Source: Phenylobacterium sp. CCH9-H3
GTDB taxonomy: Bacteria; Pseudomonadota; Alphaproteobacteria; Caulobacterales; Caulobacteraceae
Assembly: GCF_001557235.1 (NCBI RefSeq)
Contig: NZ_LSJI01000083.1
Span: 37,482 to 101,481, forward strand
DNA: 64,000 bases
Direction: 5' to 3'
The notes below the pieces were generated by a model. The model was not told the DNA's origin. It saw only the letters and a list, made by a program, of their open reading frames with translations, and did not search any database. How positions within the stretch are numbered: the first letter of the stretch is position 1; each line of letters starts with the position of its first letter. Below, one piece after another: positions 41,788-51,678 of this stretch. Made by a program: the position numbers and the translations under genes.

Positions 41788-42186
41788 TCAGTCGGTCCGC
41801 TTCCTCACCGCCGCGTCCAGGCTCCAGGCGCCGGGGCCGGCGCAGGCCAGGTAGAGGAAGATGAAGCAGAACAGGATCGCCGCCTCGCCGCCGTTGAGGG
41901 CCGGCCAGAAGCCCTGGCTGCCGTGCGCCATGAAATAGGCCACCGCCATCTGGCCCGAGCAGAGGAAGGCGGCCAGGCGGGTGAACAGACCCAGCGCGAT
42001 CAGGCCGCCGCCCACGACCTCGATGATCGCCGCCGCCATCAGCAGCGGGGGCAGGGGATCGGGCGCGCCGGGCTGAGGGGCTGGGAAGCCGACCAGCTTC
42101 ATCAGGCCGTGCTCCATGAACAGCAGCGCGGCGATGATCCGCAGCAGGGCGAGCGCCCGCGGCGCCCAGACGGCCAGACTTGGCAT
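41788..42186 (-). CDS. DoxX family membrane protein
   Basis: 132 residues with four hydrophobic helices and the DoxX pattern: LALLRIIAALLFMEHGLMKL (about 10-30), an IIEVVGGGLIALGLFTRLAAFL middle, an MAVAYFMAHGSQGFWPALNGGE loop and an AILFCFIFLYLACAGPGAWSLD last helix. DoxX proteins are small quinone-related or redox-linked membrane proteins of mostly unknown role. Tail to tail with lpdA (four bases apart) and 17 bases downstream of the acyl-activating gene on the same strand. Confidence 0.88.
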   Translation of the reverse strand: MPSLAVWAPRALALLRIIAALLFMEHGLMKLVGFPAPQPGAPDPLPPLLMAAAIIEVVGGGLIALGLFTRLAAFLCSGQMAVAYFMAHGSQGFWPALNGGEAAILFCFIFLYLACAGPGAWSLDAAVRKRTD

Positions 42187-42203
42187 CGATGTTCCCCTTC
42201 AGG

Positions 42204-43757
42204 TCAGGCGGCGCGTCGCATCTCCGCGTCCACGATACGCTGCAGCGCGACGTAATCGGTCTTGCCGGTGCCCAGGACCGGGATTTCCTGCACGCGGATG
42301 ATCTTTCGAGGCACCGCCAGTTCGGGGGCGCCGATCTGCTGGGCGTGCAGGATCAGCGGAGCCGGGTCGGCGTCGCGCCGGTCGGTGACCAGGATCAGGC
42401 GCTCGCCCTTCTTGGGATCGGGCAGGGCCACCACCGCATGCCGGCAGTCGGGCCAGACGGCGGCCGCCAGGTCCTCGGCGGCGGTCAGGGAGACCATCTC
42501 GCCGCCCACCTTGGCGAAGCGCTTCACTCGGCCCAGGATCTTGATCCAGTCGTCGTCGGACAGCGAGACCACGTCGCCCGTGTCGTGCCAGCCGTCCTCG
42601 GGCGGCTCGATCCCGCCGTCGGCGCGCAGATAGCCGGACATCACATTGGGGCCGCGGACCAGCAGCTTGCCGCCGCCGGGGATGCCTTCAACCGGCTCCA
42701 GGCGGGTCTCCATGCCCGGCAGCAGCCCGCCGACCGTGCCGCGCCGGTTGTCGGTGGGCTTGTTCACGGCGATCACCGGCGAGCATTCGGTGGCGCCGTA
42801 GCCCTCCAGCAGCGGGATCGGACCGAATTTCTCGGTGATCAGGTTGTGGGTTTCCTCCCGCACCTTCTCCGCCCCGCAGACCACGAAGGTCAGGTCGCTG
42901 AGTTCGCCGGGCGCCGCCGAGCGCGCGTACTGGTTGATGAAGGTGTCGGTGGCGAAGAGCACGTTCGCGCGGCTGTCCTTCACCAGCGGCGGGATCTGCT
43001 TGATGTGCAGCGGCGACGGATACTGGAAGGTCTTCAGACCCGTCAGCAGCGGCAGCAACGCACCGCCCGTCAGGCCGAAGACGTGGAAGATCGGCAACGG
43101 GTTGAAGAAGACCCAGTTGGTGTCGAGGGGGATGTGCTGATTGATCTGACGGCAGTTCGCCACCAGGTTTGCATTGCTGAGCACCACGCCTCGGGGCGCG
43201 CCGAAACTGCCCGAGGTGAACAGGATGACGCCGGGGTCCGAAGGCGCGACGGGCGTCCGGAACCGCTTCGGCATCGCGCCGGCCGCGGCGGCGAACAGCT
43301 TGTCGGCCAGGCCCACCGTCTGGCGCACCTCCTCGAGATAGACCACCTGGGCCTTGTCCTCGAGCGCATCGATCAGGTCGTGCAGCTTGCCCTGCTCGAC
43401 GAAGCGATGGGACGTCAGCACGGTCCTGATGCCGGCGAGGTCGCAAGCAGCCTTCAGATTGCGGATGCCGGCCGTGAAGTTCAGCATCGTCGGCACGCGG
43501 CCGAACGCGTGCAGCGCGAAGAAGGTGACGATCCCGCCCGAACTGGACGGCAGCATGACCCCAACACGTTCACCCTTACGGGTGAACGACGCGATCTTGC
43601 GACCCAGGGCGAACGAAGCCCGGATCAGGTCGAGATAGGTGAGGGGGTTGCGCTCCTGGTCTTCCAGGATCGGCTTCTTCAGCCCATGTTTCCGCGCCGC
43701 GGACAGCAACGCATCGAAGATCGAAGACTGCGCCTCGGCGCTGTCGAACGGAGTCAA
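42204..43757 (-). CDS. AMP-forming acyl-activating enzyme (Aas-type acyl-ACP synthetase domain)
   Basis: 517 residues, TTG start at 43757. ANL-superfamily fold: P-loop-like [18 protein letters not shown] (about 193-210), [18 protein letters not shown], adenine-binding [19 protein letters not shown] (about 318), the hinge [20 protein letters not shown] (about 400-420) and the catalytic Lys in [13 protein letters not shown] (about 497). Pattern and order are closest to the C-terminal synthetase half of Aas (acyl-ACP synthetase/lysophospholipid acyltransferase), but no acyltransferase domain is present. Odd residue: Phe in SGSFG where Glu or Thr is usual. Fatty-acid recycling is the likely role. 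Divergent from lipA. Confidence 0.85.
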   Translation of the reverse strand: MTPFDSAEAQSSIFDALLSAARKHGLKKPILEDQERNPLTYLDLIRASFALGRKIASFTRKGERVGVMLPSSSGGIVTFFALHAFGRVPTMLNFTAGIRNLKAACDLAGIRTVLTSHRFVEQGKLHDLIDALEDKAQVVYLEEVRQTVGLADKLFAAAAGAMPKRFRTPVAPSDPGVILFTSGSFGAPRGVVLSNANLVANCRQINQHIPLDTNWVFFNPLPIFHVFGLTGGALLPLLTGLKTFQYPSPLHIKQIPPLVKDSRANVLFATDTFINQYARSAAPGELSDLTFVVCGAEKVREETHNLITEKFGPIPLLEGYGATECSPVIAVNKPTDNRRGTVGGLLPGMETRLEPVEGIPGGGKLLVRGPNVMSGYLRADGGIEPPEDGWHDTGDVVSLSDDDWIKILGRVKRFAKVGGEMVSLTAAEDLAAAVWPDCRHAVVALPDPKKGERLILVTDRRDADPAPLILHAQQIGAPELAVPRKIIRVQEIPVLGTGKTDYVALQRIVDAEMRRAA

Positions 43758-43908
43758 AGGCGCTCGCCTCCCAGTGTTCTCGTTGCGGGGAACCTATCGC
43801 CCATGGAACCGGCTGAAAAGATCGGTAACGAGGCGTGAAGCTCGCCTCGCGGCCGACGCGACCGTACGCACGCTTGATCCGGAGGCCCGGACGGACGATC
43901 TAGGGGCT

Positions 43909-44871
43909 ATGGCCGTGGTCATCGACACCCTGAACCAGCGCCGTCCGCGGCACCCCGAAAAGCAGAACCGGCCGGATTCGCCGATCCTGCGAAAGCCGGA
44001 GTGGCTGCGGGTCCGCGCCCCGGGCTCGACCGGCTACAACGCCACCCGGGACATCGTGAAGGGCCACGGCCTGGTCACGGTCTGCGAAGAGGCCGCCTGC
44101 CCGAACATCGGGGAGTGCTGGTCCAAGAGCCACGCGACCATGATGATCATGGGCGAGATCTGCACGCGGGCCTGCTCGTTCTGTAACGTGGCCACCGGCA
44201 AGCCGAACGCCCTGGATCCCACCGAGCCCGCCCGCGTCGCCGACGCCGTGGCGAAGATGGGGCTGAAGCACGTGGTCATCACCTCGGTGGACCGGGATGA
44301 CCTGGCCGACGGCGGCGCGGCGCACTTCGCCGCCGTGGTCCTGGCCATCCGCCAGGCTTCGCCCGCCACCACGGTCGAGATCCTGACGCCGGATTTCCTG
44401 CGCAAGCCGCTCGAGGCGGTGCACGAGGTGATCGACGCCCGCCCTGACGTCTTCAACCACAACCTCGAGACCGTGCCGCGGCTGTACCTCTCGATCCGCC
44501 CGGGCGCCCGGTATTACAACTCGCTGCGCCTGCTGGAGCGGGTGAAGGAGCGCGACCCGACCCAGTTCACCAAGTCCGGCATCATGGTCGGCCTGGGCGA
44601 GGCGAAGGAGGAGGTCATGCAGGTGATGGACGACATGCGCTCCGCCGGCGTCGACTTCATCACGATCGGCCAGTACCTGCAGCCCACGCGCAAGCATGCG
44701 CCGATCGACCGGTTCGTGCACCCGGACGAGTTCCGGGCCTACGAGGAGATCGCCCGGGCAAAGGGGTTCCTGATGGTCTCCGCCAGCCCGCTCACCCGCT
44801 CGTCGCACCACGCCGGCGAGGACTTCGCCCGGCTGCAGGAGGCGCGGCGGGCGAAAGAGGCGGCCGCCTAG
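43909..44871 (+). CDS. lipA: Lipoyl synthase
   Basis: Radical-SAM enzyme inserting two sulfurs into octanoyl-protein to make lipoate, the cofactor of the PDH and 2-oxoglutarate complexes (the PDH operon lies just upstream). 320 residues from ATG 43909. The auxiliary cluster motif C-x4-C-x5-C is in [14 protein letters not shown]; the radical-SAM motif is [17 protein letters not shown] (CxxxCxxC). A C-terminal [11 protein letters not shown]er ligand is present. The frame stays open upstream, but the conserved start is [10 protein letters not shown]. Confidence 0.97.
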   Translation: MAVVIDTLNQRRPRHPEKQNRPDSPILRKPEWLRVRAPGSTGYNATRDIVKGHGLVTVCEEAACPNIGECWSKSHATMMIMGEICTRACSFCNVATGKPNALDPTEPARVADAVAKMGLKHVVITSVDRDDLADGGAAHFAAVVLAIRQASPATTVEILTPDFLRKPLEAVHEVIDARPDVFNHNLETVPRLYLSIRPGARYYNSLRLLERVKERDPTQFTKSGIMVGLGEAKEEVMQVMDDMRSAGVDFITIGQYLQPTRKHAPIDRFVHPDEFRAYEEIARAKGFLMVSASPLTRSSHHAGEDFARLQEARRAKEAAA

Positions 44872-44872
44872 C

Positions 44873-45316
44873 TTGCACCACCACGTCTCACGGCTCCTGC
44901 CCTATACGCCGGACCAGCTGTTCGCCCTGGTGGGCGACGTCGACCGCTATCCCGAGTTTGTGCCCTGGATCAGTTCCATGCGGACCTGGAATGCGCGTGA
45001 CCTGGGCGAGGGCGCCGACAGCCTGGACGCCGAGGCGGGCGTGGGCTTCTCGTTCCTCAAGGAGCGGTTCGCCACGCGCGTGCGGCGCGACAGCGTCGAG
45101 CGCCGGATCGACGTCAGCCTGTTGTCCGGGCCCTTCCGGCGGCTGACGAATACCTGGCGGTTCCTGGAAGACGAGGCCGGGACGCGGATCGAGTTCGACA
45201 TCGACTTCCAGTTCAAGTCACGCCTCCTGGAGGGCCTTCTCACGGCCAACTTCCATCACGCGGTCGAGCGGCTCATGGGCTGTTTCGAGGACCGGGCGAA
45301 GGCGCTCTACGGCTGA
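44873..45316 (+). CDS. COQ10/RatA-like START-domain protein
   Basis: 147 residues, TTG start at 44873, one base after the lipA stop. Polyketide cyclase/START fold with the COQ10 signature LPYTPDQLFALVGDVDRYPEFVPW at residues 8-31 and a C-terminal amphipathic helix (FHHAVERLMGCFEDRAKALY). Relatives bind ubiquinone and help it reach respiratory complexes; E. coli RatA was reported as a ribosome anti-association toxin. The quinone-binding role fits better in a lipA/PDH neighbourhood, an inference. Its 3' end overlaps the converging permease by 44 bases. Confidence 0.88.
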   Translation: MHHHVSRLLPYTPDQLFALVGDVDRYPEFVPWISSMRTWNARDLGEGADSLDAEAGVGFSFLKERFATRVRRDSVERRIDVSLLSGPFRRLTNTWRFLEDEAGTRIEFDIDFQFKSRLLEGLLTANFHHAVERLMGCFEDRAKALYG

Positions 45317-46577
45317 ACGCCCACAGCACGAGGCCTGCGGCAAGCACCACGAGCAGTGCGGGCAATTCCTTCGTCGCCCCCAGCAGCAGGACACCGGTGA
45401 ACAGCGCCGCGGTGAACAGGGCGATCGGACCCCGGAAGGGCAGCGAGAACCGGGGCTCGGGCGCATCGGGCCGCCGCGACATGCGCCACAAGGAAACGCA
45501 GCACAGGATATAGCCCGTCAGGCGGGCCGCGGTGGCGATCGTGAGGGCGGTGAGCAGATCGCTGGCCATGGCGAACCCGAAGCCCAGGAGGCTGGAGATG
45601 ACGATCGCCACGTGCGGCGTGCGCCAGCGCGGGTGGACGTGGCCCAGCCAGCGCGGCAGCTGGTCCTGCTCGGACAGCGCCAGCAGCATGCGCGGCATGG
45701 AGATGGTGATGACCAGGATCGTCCCGACGATCACGGCCAGGGCCCCGGCCGAGACGGCGATGGCCCCGGCGTCGCCGAACAGCTGCCGGCCCACCTCGGC
45801 GAGCGGCCGGTCGTTCGCGGCCGGGCTGTCCAGCACGCCCACGCACACCAGCAGGACCGCGGCGTAAGCGAAGGTGACCGCGGCCACCCCGCCGATCAGG
45901 GCCGCCGGCACGTCGCGTTGCGGATCGCGCGCCTCGCCGGCGACGACCGAGCCGCGCTCGAAGCCGGAATAGGCGAACAGGTAGATCAGCATCGCCTGGG
46001 CGAACGGAACGGCGGTGGGCAGGGACGAGTCGATCGCCAGCCGGTCCGCCTGGACGAACCCGATGCCGGCCGCGGCGAAGGCCAGCACGAACCCCACCTT
46101 CAGCACGATCAGGACATTGCTGGCGCGAGCCGACTGGCGGATGCCCACCAGGACGATGCCGGTCAGGATCGCGCCCAGCAAGCCGATGGTCAGATAGCGC
46201 GGCGCGCCCGATTCCAACGCCGGGACGAAGCCCGCGAGGTAGGTGACGAACAGGGCCGACAGGGTGGCGACCGACATCGCCTGGCTGAACCACATCAGCC
46301 AGCCGACGGCGAAGGCGGGCAGGGCGGGCAGGGCCGCGCGCGCATAGAGATAGGGCCCGCCCGTGCCGGAAAACCGGCTCGACAGGTCGGCGAAGCAAAG
46401 GATCAGCGGCATGAGCGCGAGCGCCGCGGCGGCGAGGACCACGAAGCTCCAGCCGCCGGCCAGGGCATAGACCTTCGCGGGAGCGGCCAGCATGCCGGCC
46501 CCGATCATGGCGTTCAGCACGATGCCCGTGAGGTCGCGGCGGCGCAGGGCGCGGACGAGGTGCGGCGCTTCGCTCAG
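45273..46577 (-). CDS. APC-superfamily amino acid permease
   Basis: 434 residues with about 12 membrane helices; TM1 contains GIVLNAMIGAGMLAAPAKVY, the unwound-helix substrate region of APC transporters, and TM6 contains FAYSGFERGSVVAGEARDP (the SGFE element). The substrate is not identifiable. The start matters: GTG 46520 would remove the conserved run before TM1. The frame continues upstream as SEAPHLVRALRRRDLTG to a CTG at 46577 that overlaps the cinA stop (CTGA). There is no ATG, GTG or TTG between that CTG and the upstream in-frame stop, so CTG is the probable start. Confidence 0.85.
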   Translation of the reverse strand: MSEAPHLVRALRRRDLTGIVLNAMIGAGMLAAPAKVYALAGGWSFVVLAAAALALMPLILCFADLSSRFSGTGGPYLYARAALPALPAFAVGWLMWFSQAMSVATLSALFVTYLAGFVPALESGAPRYLTIGLLGAILTGIVLVGIRQSARASNVLIVLKVGFVLAFAAAGIGFVQADRLAIDSSLPTAVPFAQAMLIYLFAYSGFERGSVVAGEARDPQRDVPAALIGGVAAVTFAYAAVLLVCVGVLDSPAANDRPLAEVGRQLFGDAGAIAVSAGALAVIVGTILVITISMPRMLLALSEQDQLPRWLGHVHPRWRTPHVAIVISSLLGFGFAMASDLLTALTIATAARLTGYILCCVSLWRMSRRPDAPEPRFSLPFRGPIALFTAALFTGVLLLGATKELPALLVVLAAGLVLWAFSRRAPSPGPRNSP

Positions 46578-47065
46578 GTGAGGCGGTCCCGCATCATCTG
46601 GAGGGCCGCCTGGACCGCGGCGAGCTGGACGCCTTCCCGGGTGTCCTGCTCGAAGAAGTGTTCTTCATGCACGAGCCGCTGATTGGTCCGCGCGGTGGCG
46701 ATGTGGACCGTCCCCACGGGCTTCAGGGGCGTGCCGCCGCCCGGACCGGCCACCCCGGTGATCGCCACGGCGAGGTGCGCGTTCGAGGCCTCCAAGGCGC
46801 CTTCGGCCATCATCCGCGCCACCGGCTCGGACACCGCGCCGAGGTCGGCGATCAGGTCGCCAGGCACGCCCAGAAGCTCCTGTTTGGCGCGGTTGGAATA
46901 GGTGACGAACCCACGCTCGAACACATCGGACGACCCGGCGATCGAGCAGATGGCGCCCGCCACCAGGCCGCCGGTGCAGCTTTCCGCGGTAACGATGCGC
47001 AGGGACCGTTCCCGCGCCTCGTCGATCAGGAGGCGCGCCAGGGTCACGATCTCCAGGTTGAACAT
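46574..47065 (-). CDS. pncC: CinA C-terminal domain / nicotinamide-nucleotide amidase
   Basis: 163-residue stand-alone CinA C-terminal domain: LLIDEARERSLRIVTAESCT (catalytic Ser region, about 12-30), GGLVAGAICSIAGSSDVF, FVTYSNRAKQELLGVP, AVSEPVARMMAEGAL and AITGVAGPGGGTPLKPVGTV. It deamidates NMN to nicotinic acid mononucleotide in NAD recycling. The N-terminal COG1058 half of full-length CinA is absent, as in E. coli PncC. ATG 47065. Overlaps the permease at its 3' end. Confidence 0.93.
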   Translation of the reverse strand: MFNLEIVTLARLLIDEARERSLRIVTAESCTGGLVAGAICSIAGSSDVFERGFVTYSNRAKQELLGVPGDLIADLGAVSEPVARMMAEGALEASNAHLAVAITGVAGPGGGTPLKPVGTVHIATARTNQRLVHEEHFFEQDTREGVQLAAVQAALQMMRDRLT

Positions 47066-47138
47066 CAGCTTGAAGGTCCCTCTACTCCGGGCGAACTGAG
47101 CACTGCCCGCCCCCATCGACAAGGCGATTCGAGACCCT

Positions 47139-49424
47139 ATGACCACGCTTGCCGACGGGGCCCCGGCCCGCACCGCGCCCCCGGCGCTCTTCGCCGCTAC
47201 GGTCTTCACCAGCGCCGCGCTGGTGTTCCTGGTCCAACCGATGGTGGCCAAGCTGGTCCTGCCCCTGCTGGGCGGAAGCCCATCGGTGTGGAACACCTCG
47301 ATGGCGTTCTTCCAGCTCGCGTTGCTGGCCGGCTACTTTTACGCCCACCTCCTGCAGCGGATCCCTTCGGTGCGCGGCCAGGCGATCGCCCACATCGCGG
47401 CGCTGCTCGTCGCCGCCGTGGCCTTGCCCCTGCGCGTGAACGAATTGGCGGGACCGCCATCGTCCGACCATCCGAACCTGTGGCTGCTGGCCGTCCTGGC
47501 GCTCTCGATCGGAGCGCCGTTCGCGATCCTCTCGGCGACCGCGCCGCTGGTGCAGGCGTGGCATGCGCGGACCATCGGCGCGACCGAGGGCAAGGAGCCC
47601 TACGTCCTTTATGCGGCCAGCAACCTCGGCAGCCTGATCGCCCTTCTGGCCTATCCGGTCGTGGTCGAGCCGCTGACGTCCCTGGCGGAGCAGCGCTATG
47701 GCTGGAGCGCCGGCTACGGGCTCTTCGTGCTGGTCATCGTCGCCCTGGCGCTCGCCGTCATGCGCGTCCGCTCGGCGGCCGTCGTGCGAACGGAAGCGAC
47801 GGCGCCGCCTCCGTCCTGGGCCAGCCGGGCAGGGTGGGTGGCGTTGGCGGCCATTCCTTCGAGCCTCATGCTGGGGGTGACCACTCACATCACCACCGAT
47901 GTGGCCTCGGCGCCGTTCCTGTGGGTGGCGCCGCTCGCCCTCTACCTGGTGACGTTCATCATCGCCTTCCAGGAGCGGCCGGCGATCCGGCCGGCGCTGA
48001 CATTGACCCTGCAGGCTGCGGCTGCGGCCTGTTGCGTTGCGCTGCTGCCGTTCAAGTCGACGGCCCTGCCGCTGCAGCTCTTCGTCCACCTGGCCGCCTT
48101 CTTCCTGACGGCGCTGATGTGCCACCAGCGCCTGGTGGCGCACCGGCCGGATCCGGCGCACCTCACCGAGTTCTACCTCTGCCTCTCGCTGGGCGGCGTG
48201 GTCGGCGGGGCCTTCAACGCCTTTGTCGCTCCGGTGATCTTCAACGACGTGTGGGAATACCCCATCGTCCTGGCGCTCTCGTGCCTCGCGCGGCCCTGGG
48301 GCGACCTGAACCGCATTCCCCGCTGGAGCTGGGCGATGCTGATCGTAGGGGTCGGCGCGGCGATCGCCACGCCCATGGCGGTGACGTTCGCGGGCTCGCG
48401 GGTGACCACGGAGTCCGTCGTCGGCGCCTTCGACCAGTCCGAGCTGTTCGACATGGGGATGAAGACGCTGCTGGTCCTGGCCATGCTGGCGGCGTTCATG
48501 GTCCGGCGGCACGCCCTGATGTTCTTCGCCGTCCTGGCGGTGCTGACCTATGCCGCCGAGGCGGCGGCCGACCGGACGGACACGCGACAGAGCTGGCGCA
48601 GCTTCTTCGGCGTTTTGAAGCTGTCGCAGACCTACGTCCCGAGCATCGGGCAGGTGAAGATGCTGGCGCACGGCACCACGCTGCATGGCGCCCAAGCGCA
48701 GGACCCGCGCTACCGCTGCCGGCCGATGGTCTACTACACGCCGAACACTCCGATCGGTCAGGTGTTCGTGGCCAAGCAGAAGGCCTCGCCGAGCTTGCGG
48801 ATCGGAGCGGTGGGCCTCGGAACGGGGTCCGTCGCCGGCTACGTGCGGGCGGCCGACCATCTCAGCTTCTACGAGATCGACCCGCTGGTGGTGCGGATCG
48901 CCAGCGACCCGGTGAATTTCAGCTACACAACCCTGTGCGCCAAGAGCCTGGTCGACTACGTGATCGGCGACGCGCGCCTGACGGTGGCCAAGGAGCAGCC
49001 GGGCAGCTTCGACATCCTGCTGATCGACGCCTTCTCGTCGGATGCGGTGCCGGCCCACCTGCTCACCGTGGAAGCCGTGCGCGGCTACCTCACCAAGCTG
49101 AAGCCGGACGGCATCCTGATCCTGCACCTGTCCAACCGGAACCTGGACCTGATGCATCCGGCGCAGGCCGTGGCCCGCGCCGCCGGCGGCTGGTCGCTGG
49201 CGCAGAACTATGTTGCGCCCCAGGAGGACCCTGCCGGGACTTGGGAATCGTCCGAGGACGCCGTGATCATCGCGAAGAACAAGGCGGCGCTGGACGCCTT
49301 CATGGCCTCAGGCAAGTGGCGCTGGGGCGACCCCTTCAAGGCCAAGCCCTGGACCGACGACTACACCAATCTCGCCGGTTCGCTGTACGCCCACCTCAAG
49401 GGCCGGTGGACGTGGCTGCCGTGA
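47139..49424 (+). CDS. Membrane-fused spermidine-synthase-like protein
   Basis: 761 residues. The N-terminal 470 residues carry about 11-13 hydrophobic helices (SMAFFQLALLAGYFYAHLLQ, an FLWVAPLALYLVTFIIAF segment, etc.). The C-terminal 290 residues are a Rossmann methyltransferase/polyamine aminopropyltransferase-like domain: IGAVGLGTGSVAGY (SAM/dcSAM loop, about 567-580), FYEIDPLVVRIA acidic strand end, FDILLIDAFSSDAVPAHLLT (about 628) and GYLTKLKPDGILILHLSNRN. This fusion is known as 'fused MFS/spermidine synthase'. The usual catalytic Asp of SpeE is replaced by the DAFSSD context, so true aminopropyl transfer is uncertain. Divergent from pncC. Confidence 0.85.
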   Translation: MTTLADGAPARTAPPALFAATVFTSAALVFLVQPMVAKLVLPLLGGSPSVWNTSMAFFQLALLAGYFYAHLLQRIPSVRGQAIAHIAALLVAAVALPLRVNELAGPPSSDHPNLWLLAVLALSIGAPFAILSATAPLVQAWHARTIGATEGKEPYVLYAASNLGSLIALLAYPVVVEPLTSLAEQRYGWSAGYGLFVLVIVALALAVMRVRSAAVVRTEATAPPPSWASRAGWVALAAIPSSLMLGVTTHITTDVASAPFLWVAPLALYLVTFIIAFQERPAIRPALTLTLQAAAAACCVALLPFKSTALPLQLFVHLAAFFLTALMCHQRLVAHRPDPAHLTEFYLCLSLGGVVGGAFNAFVAPVIFNDVWEYPIVLALSCLARPWGDLNRIPRWSWAMLIVGVGAAIATPMAVTFAGSRVTTESVVGAFDQSELFDMGMKTLLVLAMLAAFMVRRHALMFFAVLAVLTYAAEAAADRTDTRQSWRSFFGVLKLSQTYVPSIGQVKMLAHGTTLHGAQAQDPRYRCRPMVYYTPNTPIGQVFVAKQKASPSLRIGAVGLGTGSVAGYVRAADHLSFYEIDPLVVRIASDPVNFSYTTLCAKSLVDYVIGDARLTVAKEQPGSFDILLIDAFSSDAVPAHLLTVEAVRGYLTKLKPDGILILHLSNRNLDLMHPAQAVARAAGGWSLAQNYVAPQEDPAGTWESSEDAVIIAKNKAALDAFMASGKWRWGDPFKAKPWTDDYTNLAGSLYAHLKGRWTWLP

Positions 49425-49425
49425 T

Positions 49426-50571
49426 CTAGATCGGGGTTTCGACCGCCACGACGGCCTGGGCCATCAGGCCTTCCTCGCGACCGGTGAAGCCCATCCCCTC
49501 GGTCGTCGTCGCCTTGACGCTGACGCGGTCGATGGGAAGGCCCAGCAGTTCGGCGATGCGCGCCCGCATCGCGTCCCGGTGCGGCCGGATCTTGGGCCGC
49601 TCGCAGATGAGGGTCAGGTCCGCATTCAGGATCCGGCCGCCGCGCGCCGCGACCCGGCTCACCGCGTGCAGGAGAAAGCGGTTGGACGAGGCGCCTTTCC
49701 ACTGGGGATCCGATGGCGGGAAGTGCTCGCCGATGTCACCGTCCGCGATGGCGCCCAGCACCGCGTCGGTCAGGGCGTGCAGGGCGCAGTCGGCGTCGGA
49801 ATGGCCCACGAGGCCCAGGTCGTGCTGGATGCGGATGCCGCCGAGCCAGACCACGTCGCCCGGCCCGAACCGGTGCGCGTCGATGCCCTGGCCCATGCGC
49901 ACGATCCGCCGCCCGCCGCAGAGTTGTTCGGCCAGCATGAAGTCTTCCGGGTAGGTCAGCTTCATCAGCATCGGATCGCCTGGGACCATGGCCACATGGC
50001 CGCCGGCCCGCTCCATCACCGAGGCGTCGTCGGTCGGCTCCTCCCCGGCCGGCCAGCGGCGGTAGGCGGCCTTCAGCTTTCCGAGCCGGAAGGCCTGGGG
50101 GGTCTGGGCCCGCCACAGGCCGTCGCGAGAGACGGTCTCGTCCACCAGGCCGTCGCCGCGCTTCAAGGTGTCGGGGACGGGCAGGGTGGGGATGGCCCCG
50201 TCGGCCAGGTCCAGCGCCGCCAGCAGACGGTCCACATGGCTGCGGCCGACAAACGGTCGGGCGGCGTCGTGTATCAATACGGGTTGAGCGGCTTTCGCCG
50301 TGAGGGCCGCAAGGCCGGCCTGGACGGATTCGGCGCGGGTCTTGCCTCCGGTGACCGCCTTCCAGCCTTGGAGACCAACGAGGGCCTCGTCGGCCTGCGA
50401 CAACCGGTCGCGCGCCACCACCACGACGACCTCCGAGGCGCCGGCGGCCAGCAGGCCTTCGACCGACCAGCGCAGGATCGGCCGGCCGCCCAGCGCGCGC
50501 CACGCCTTCGGCTCGCCCGGCCCAGCCCGCAGCCCTTCGCCGGCCGCCACGATCACCGCGGAGAAACTCAT
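49426..50571 (-). CDS. ispDF: Bifunctional IspD/IspF (MEP pathway)
   Basis: 381 residues joining two MEP-pathway enzymes. Residues 1-225 are IspD (CDP-ME synthase: [42 protein letters not shown]), residues 226-381 are IspF (MECDP synthase: [10 protein letters not shown] metal site, [19 protein letters not shown] with Asp/His, [34 protein letters not shown]). The IspE step between them is encoded elsewhere. Fusion is common in alphaproteobacteria. Start ATG 50571 preferred; ATG 50583 would add four residues. Confidence 0.95.
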   Translation of the reverse strand: MSFSAVIVAAGEGLRAGPGEPKAWRALGGRPILRWSVEGLLAAGASEVVVVVARDRLSQADEALVGLQGWKAVTGGKTRAESVQAGLAALTAKAAQPVLIHDAARPFVGRSHVDRLLAALDLADGAIPTLPVPDTLKRGDGLVDETVSRDGLWRAQTPQAFRLGKLKAAYRRWPAGEEPTDDASVMERAGGHVAMVPGDPMLMKLTYPEDFMLAEQLCGGRRIVRMGQGIDAHRFGPGDVVWLGGIRIQHDLGLVGHSDADCALHALTDAVLGAIADGDIGEHFPPSDPQWKGASSNRFLLHAVSRVAARGGRILNADLTLICERPKIRPHRDAMRARIAELLGLPIDRVSVKATTTEGMGFTGREEGLMAQAVVAVETPI

Positions 50572-50670
50572 ACAGGCGCTCATACGAAACTGGCGGGGCG
50601 TGTCCAGCTTTCCGGCTTTACGTTAGCGGTGACATCTGCCTAAAAAGGTAGCGATGGGCGTGTCTATAAA

Positions 50671-51678
50671 ATGAGCAGCGTGCTCGACATCGGCGGGGTG
50701 AAGGTCGGCGGCCGCGTCTGGATCGCGCCGATGACCGGCGTGTCGGACCTGCCGTTCCGCCGCGCCGCCAGTCGGCTGGGCGCGGCGTACGTCGCCACCG
50801 AGATGGTCGCCTGCGCCGAATTCTCCAGGGGACGCTCCGACGTCGTGCGCCGCGCCGCGGTGGGCGAGGGGCTGCCTCTGATGGTGGTGCAGTTGGTCGG
50901 CCGCGACCCGGTCGACATGGCCGAGGGCGCGCGCCTGGCGGCCGCGGCGGGCGCCGAGATCATCGACCTCAACTTCGGTTGCCCGGCGCGCGAGGTGACA
51001 GGCGGGCACGGCGGCTCGGCCCTGATGCGCGAGCCCGACCTGGCCGCCGAGCTCATGGCCGCCGCGGTGGAGGCCGTGGACGTCCCGGTGACCGTCAAGA
51101 TGCGGCTGGGCTGGGACAACGACTGCCGCAATGCGCCGGACCTGGCCGCGCGGGCCGAGGCGATCGGGGTCAAGGCCGTGACGGTCCACGGCCGCACCCG
51201 CTGCCAGTTCTACAAGGGCGCCGCCGACTGGGCCGCCATCCGGCCGGTGAAGGACGCGGTGTCGATCCCGGTCATCGCCAACGGGGACATCGTCGACGGA
51301 CGCAGCGCCCGGGCCGCCCTGGACGCCAGCGGCGCGGACGCAGTGATGGTCGGCCGGGGCGTCTACGGCAAGCCATGGATCGCCGCCCAACTGCAAGCGG
51401 AGCTGGACGGCCGGCCCTTCGAGGAGCCTCCGGCCGAAGAGCGCCTCGCCATCGCGATCTCGCACCTGCGCGAGAGCCTCGAGTTCTACGGCGAACGCCT
51501 GGGCCTGCGGATCTTCCGCAAGCACCTGGCCGCCTACATCGAAAACGCCCCCTGGCCCGCCGACGCGCAGGCCCGGAGAGAAGCGCGCGCGGCCCTGTGC
51601 CGCCTGGAGGACGCCCGATCGGTCGAGAGGGGGCTGCAAGCCCTCTGGGGACCTCCAGACCACAGGCTCGCTGCATGA
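50671..51678 (+). CDS. dusB: tRNA-dihydrouridine synthase (DusB/NifR3)
   Basis: 335-residue FMN-dependent TIM-barrel enzyme reducing uridines in the tRNA D-loop. [18 protein letters not shown] (FMN-binding, about 15-32), a catalytic Cys in [20 protein letters not shown] (about 107), [25 protein letters not shown] and an IANGDIVDG phosphate loop. It heads the ntrBC operon, the nifR3-ntrB-ntrC arrangement known since Rhodobacter and Azospirillum. ATG 50671; overlaps ntrB by four bases. Confidence 0.95.
   Translation: MSSVLDIGGVKVGGRVWIAPMTGVSDLPFRRAASRLGAAYVATEMVACAEFSRGRSDVVRRAAVGEGLPLMVVQLVGRDPVDMAEGARLAAAAGAEIIDLNFGCPAREVTGGHGGSALMREPDLAAELMAAAVEAVDVPVTVKMRLGWDNDCRNAPDLAARAEAIGVKAVTVHGRTRCQFYKGAADWAAIRPVKDAVSIPVIANGDIVDGRSARAALDASGADAVMVGRGVYGKPWIAAQLQAELDGRPFEEPPAEERLAIAISHLRESLEFYGERLGLRIFRKHLAAYIENAPWPADAQARREARAALCRLEDARSVERGLQALWGPPDHRLAA

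Noticed and set aside
46658..49429. 923-codon plus-strand frame across cinA and the spermidine-synthase-like gene
   Set aside because: Composition dominated by Gly/Arg/Pro/Ala; it is the shifted frame of the 761-residue gene and antisense to cinA, with no motif of its own.
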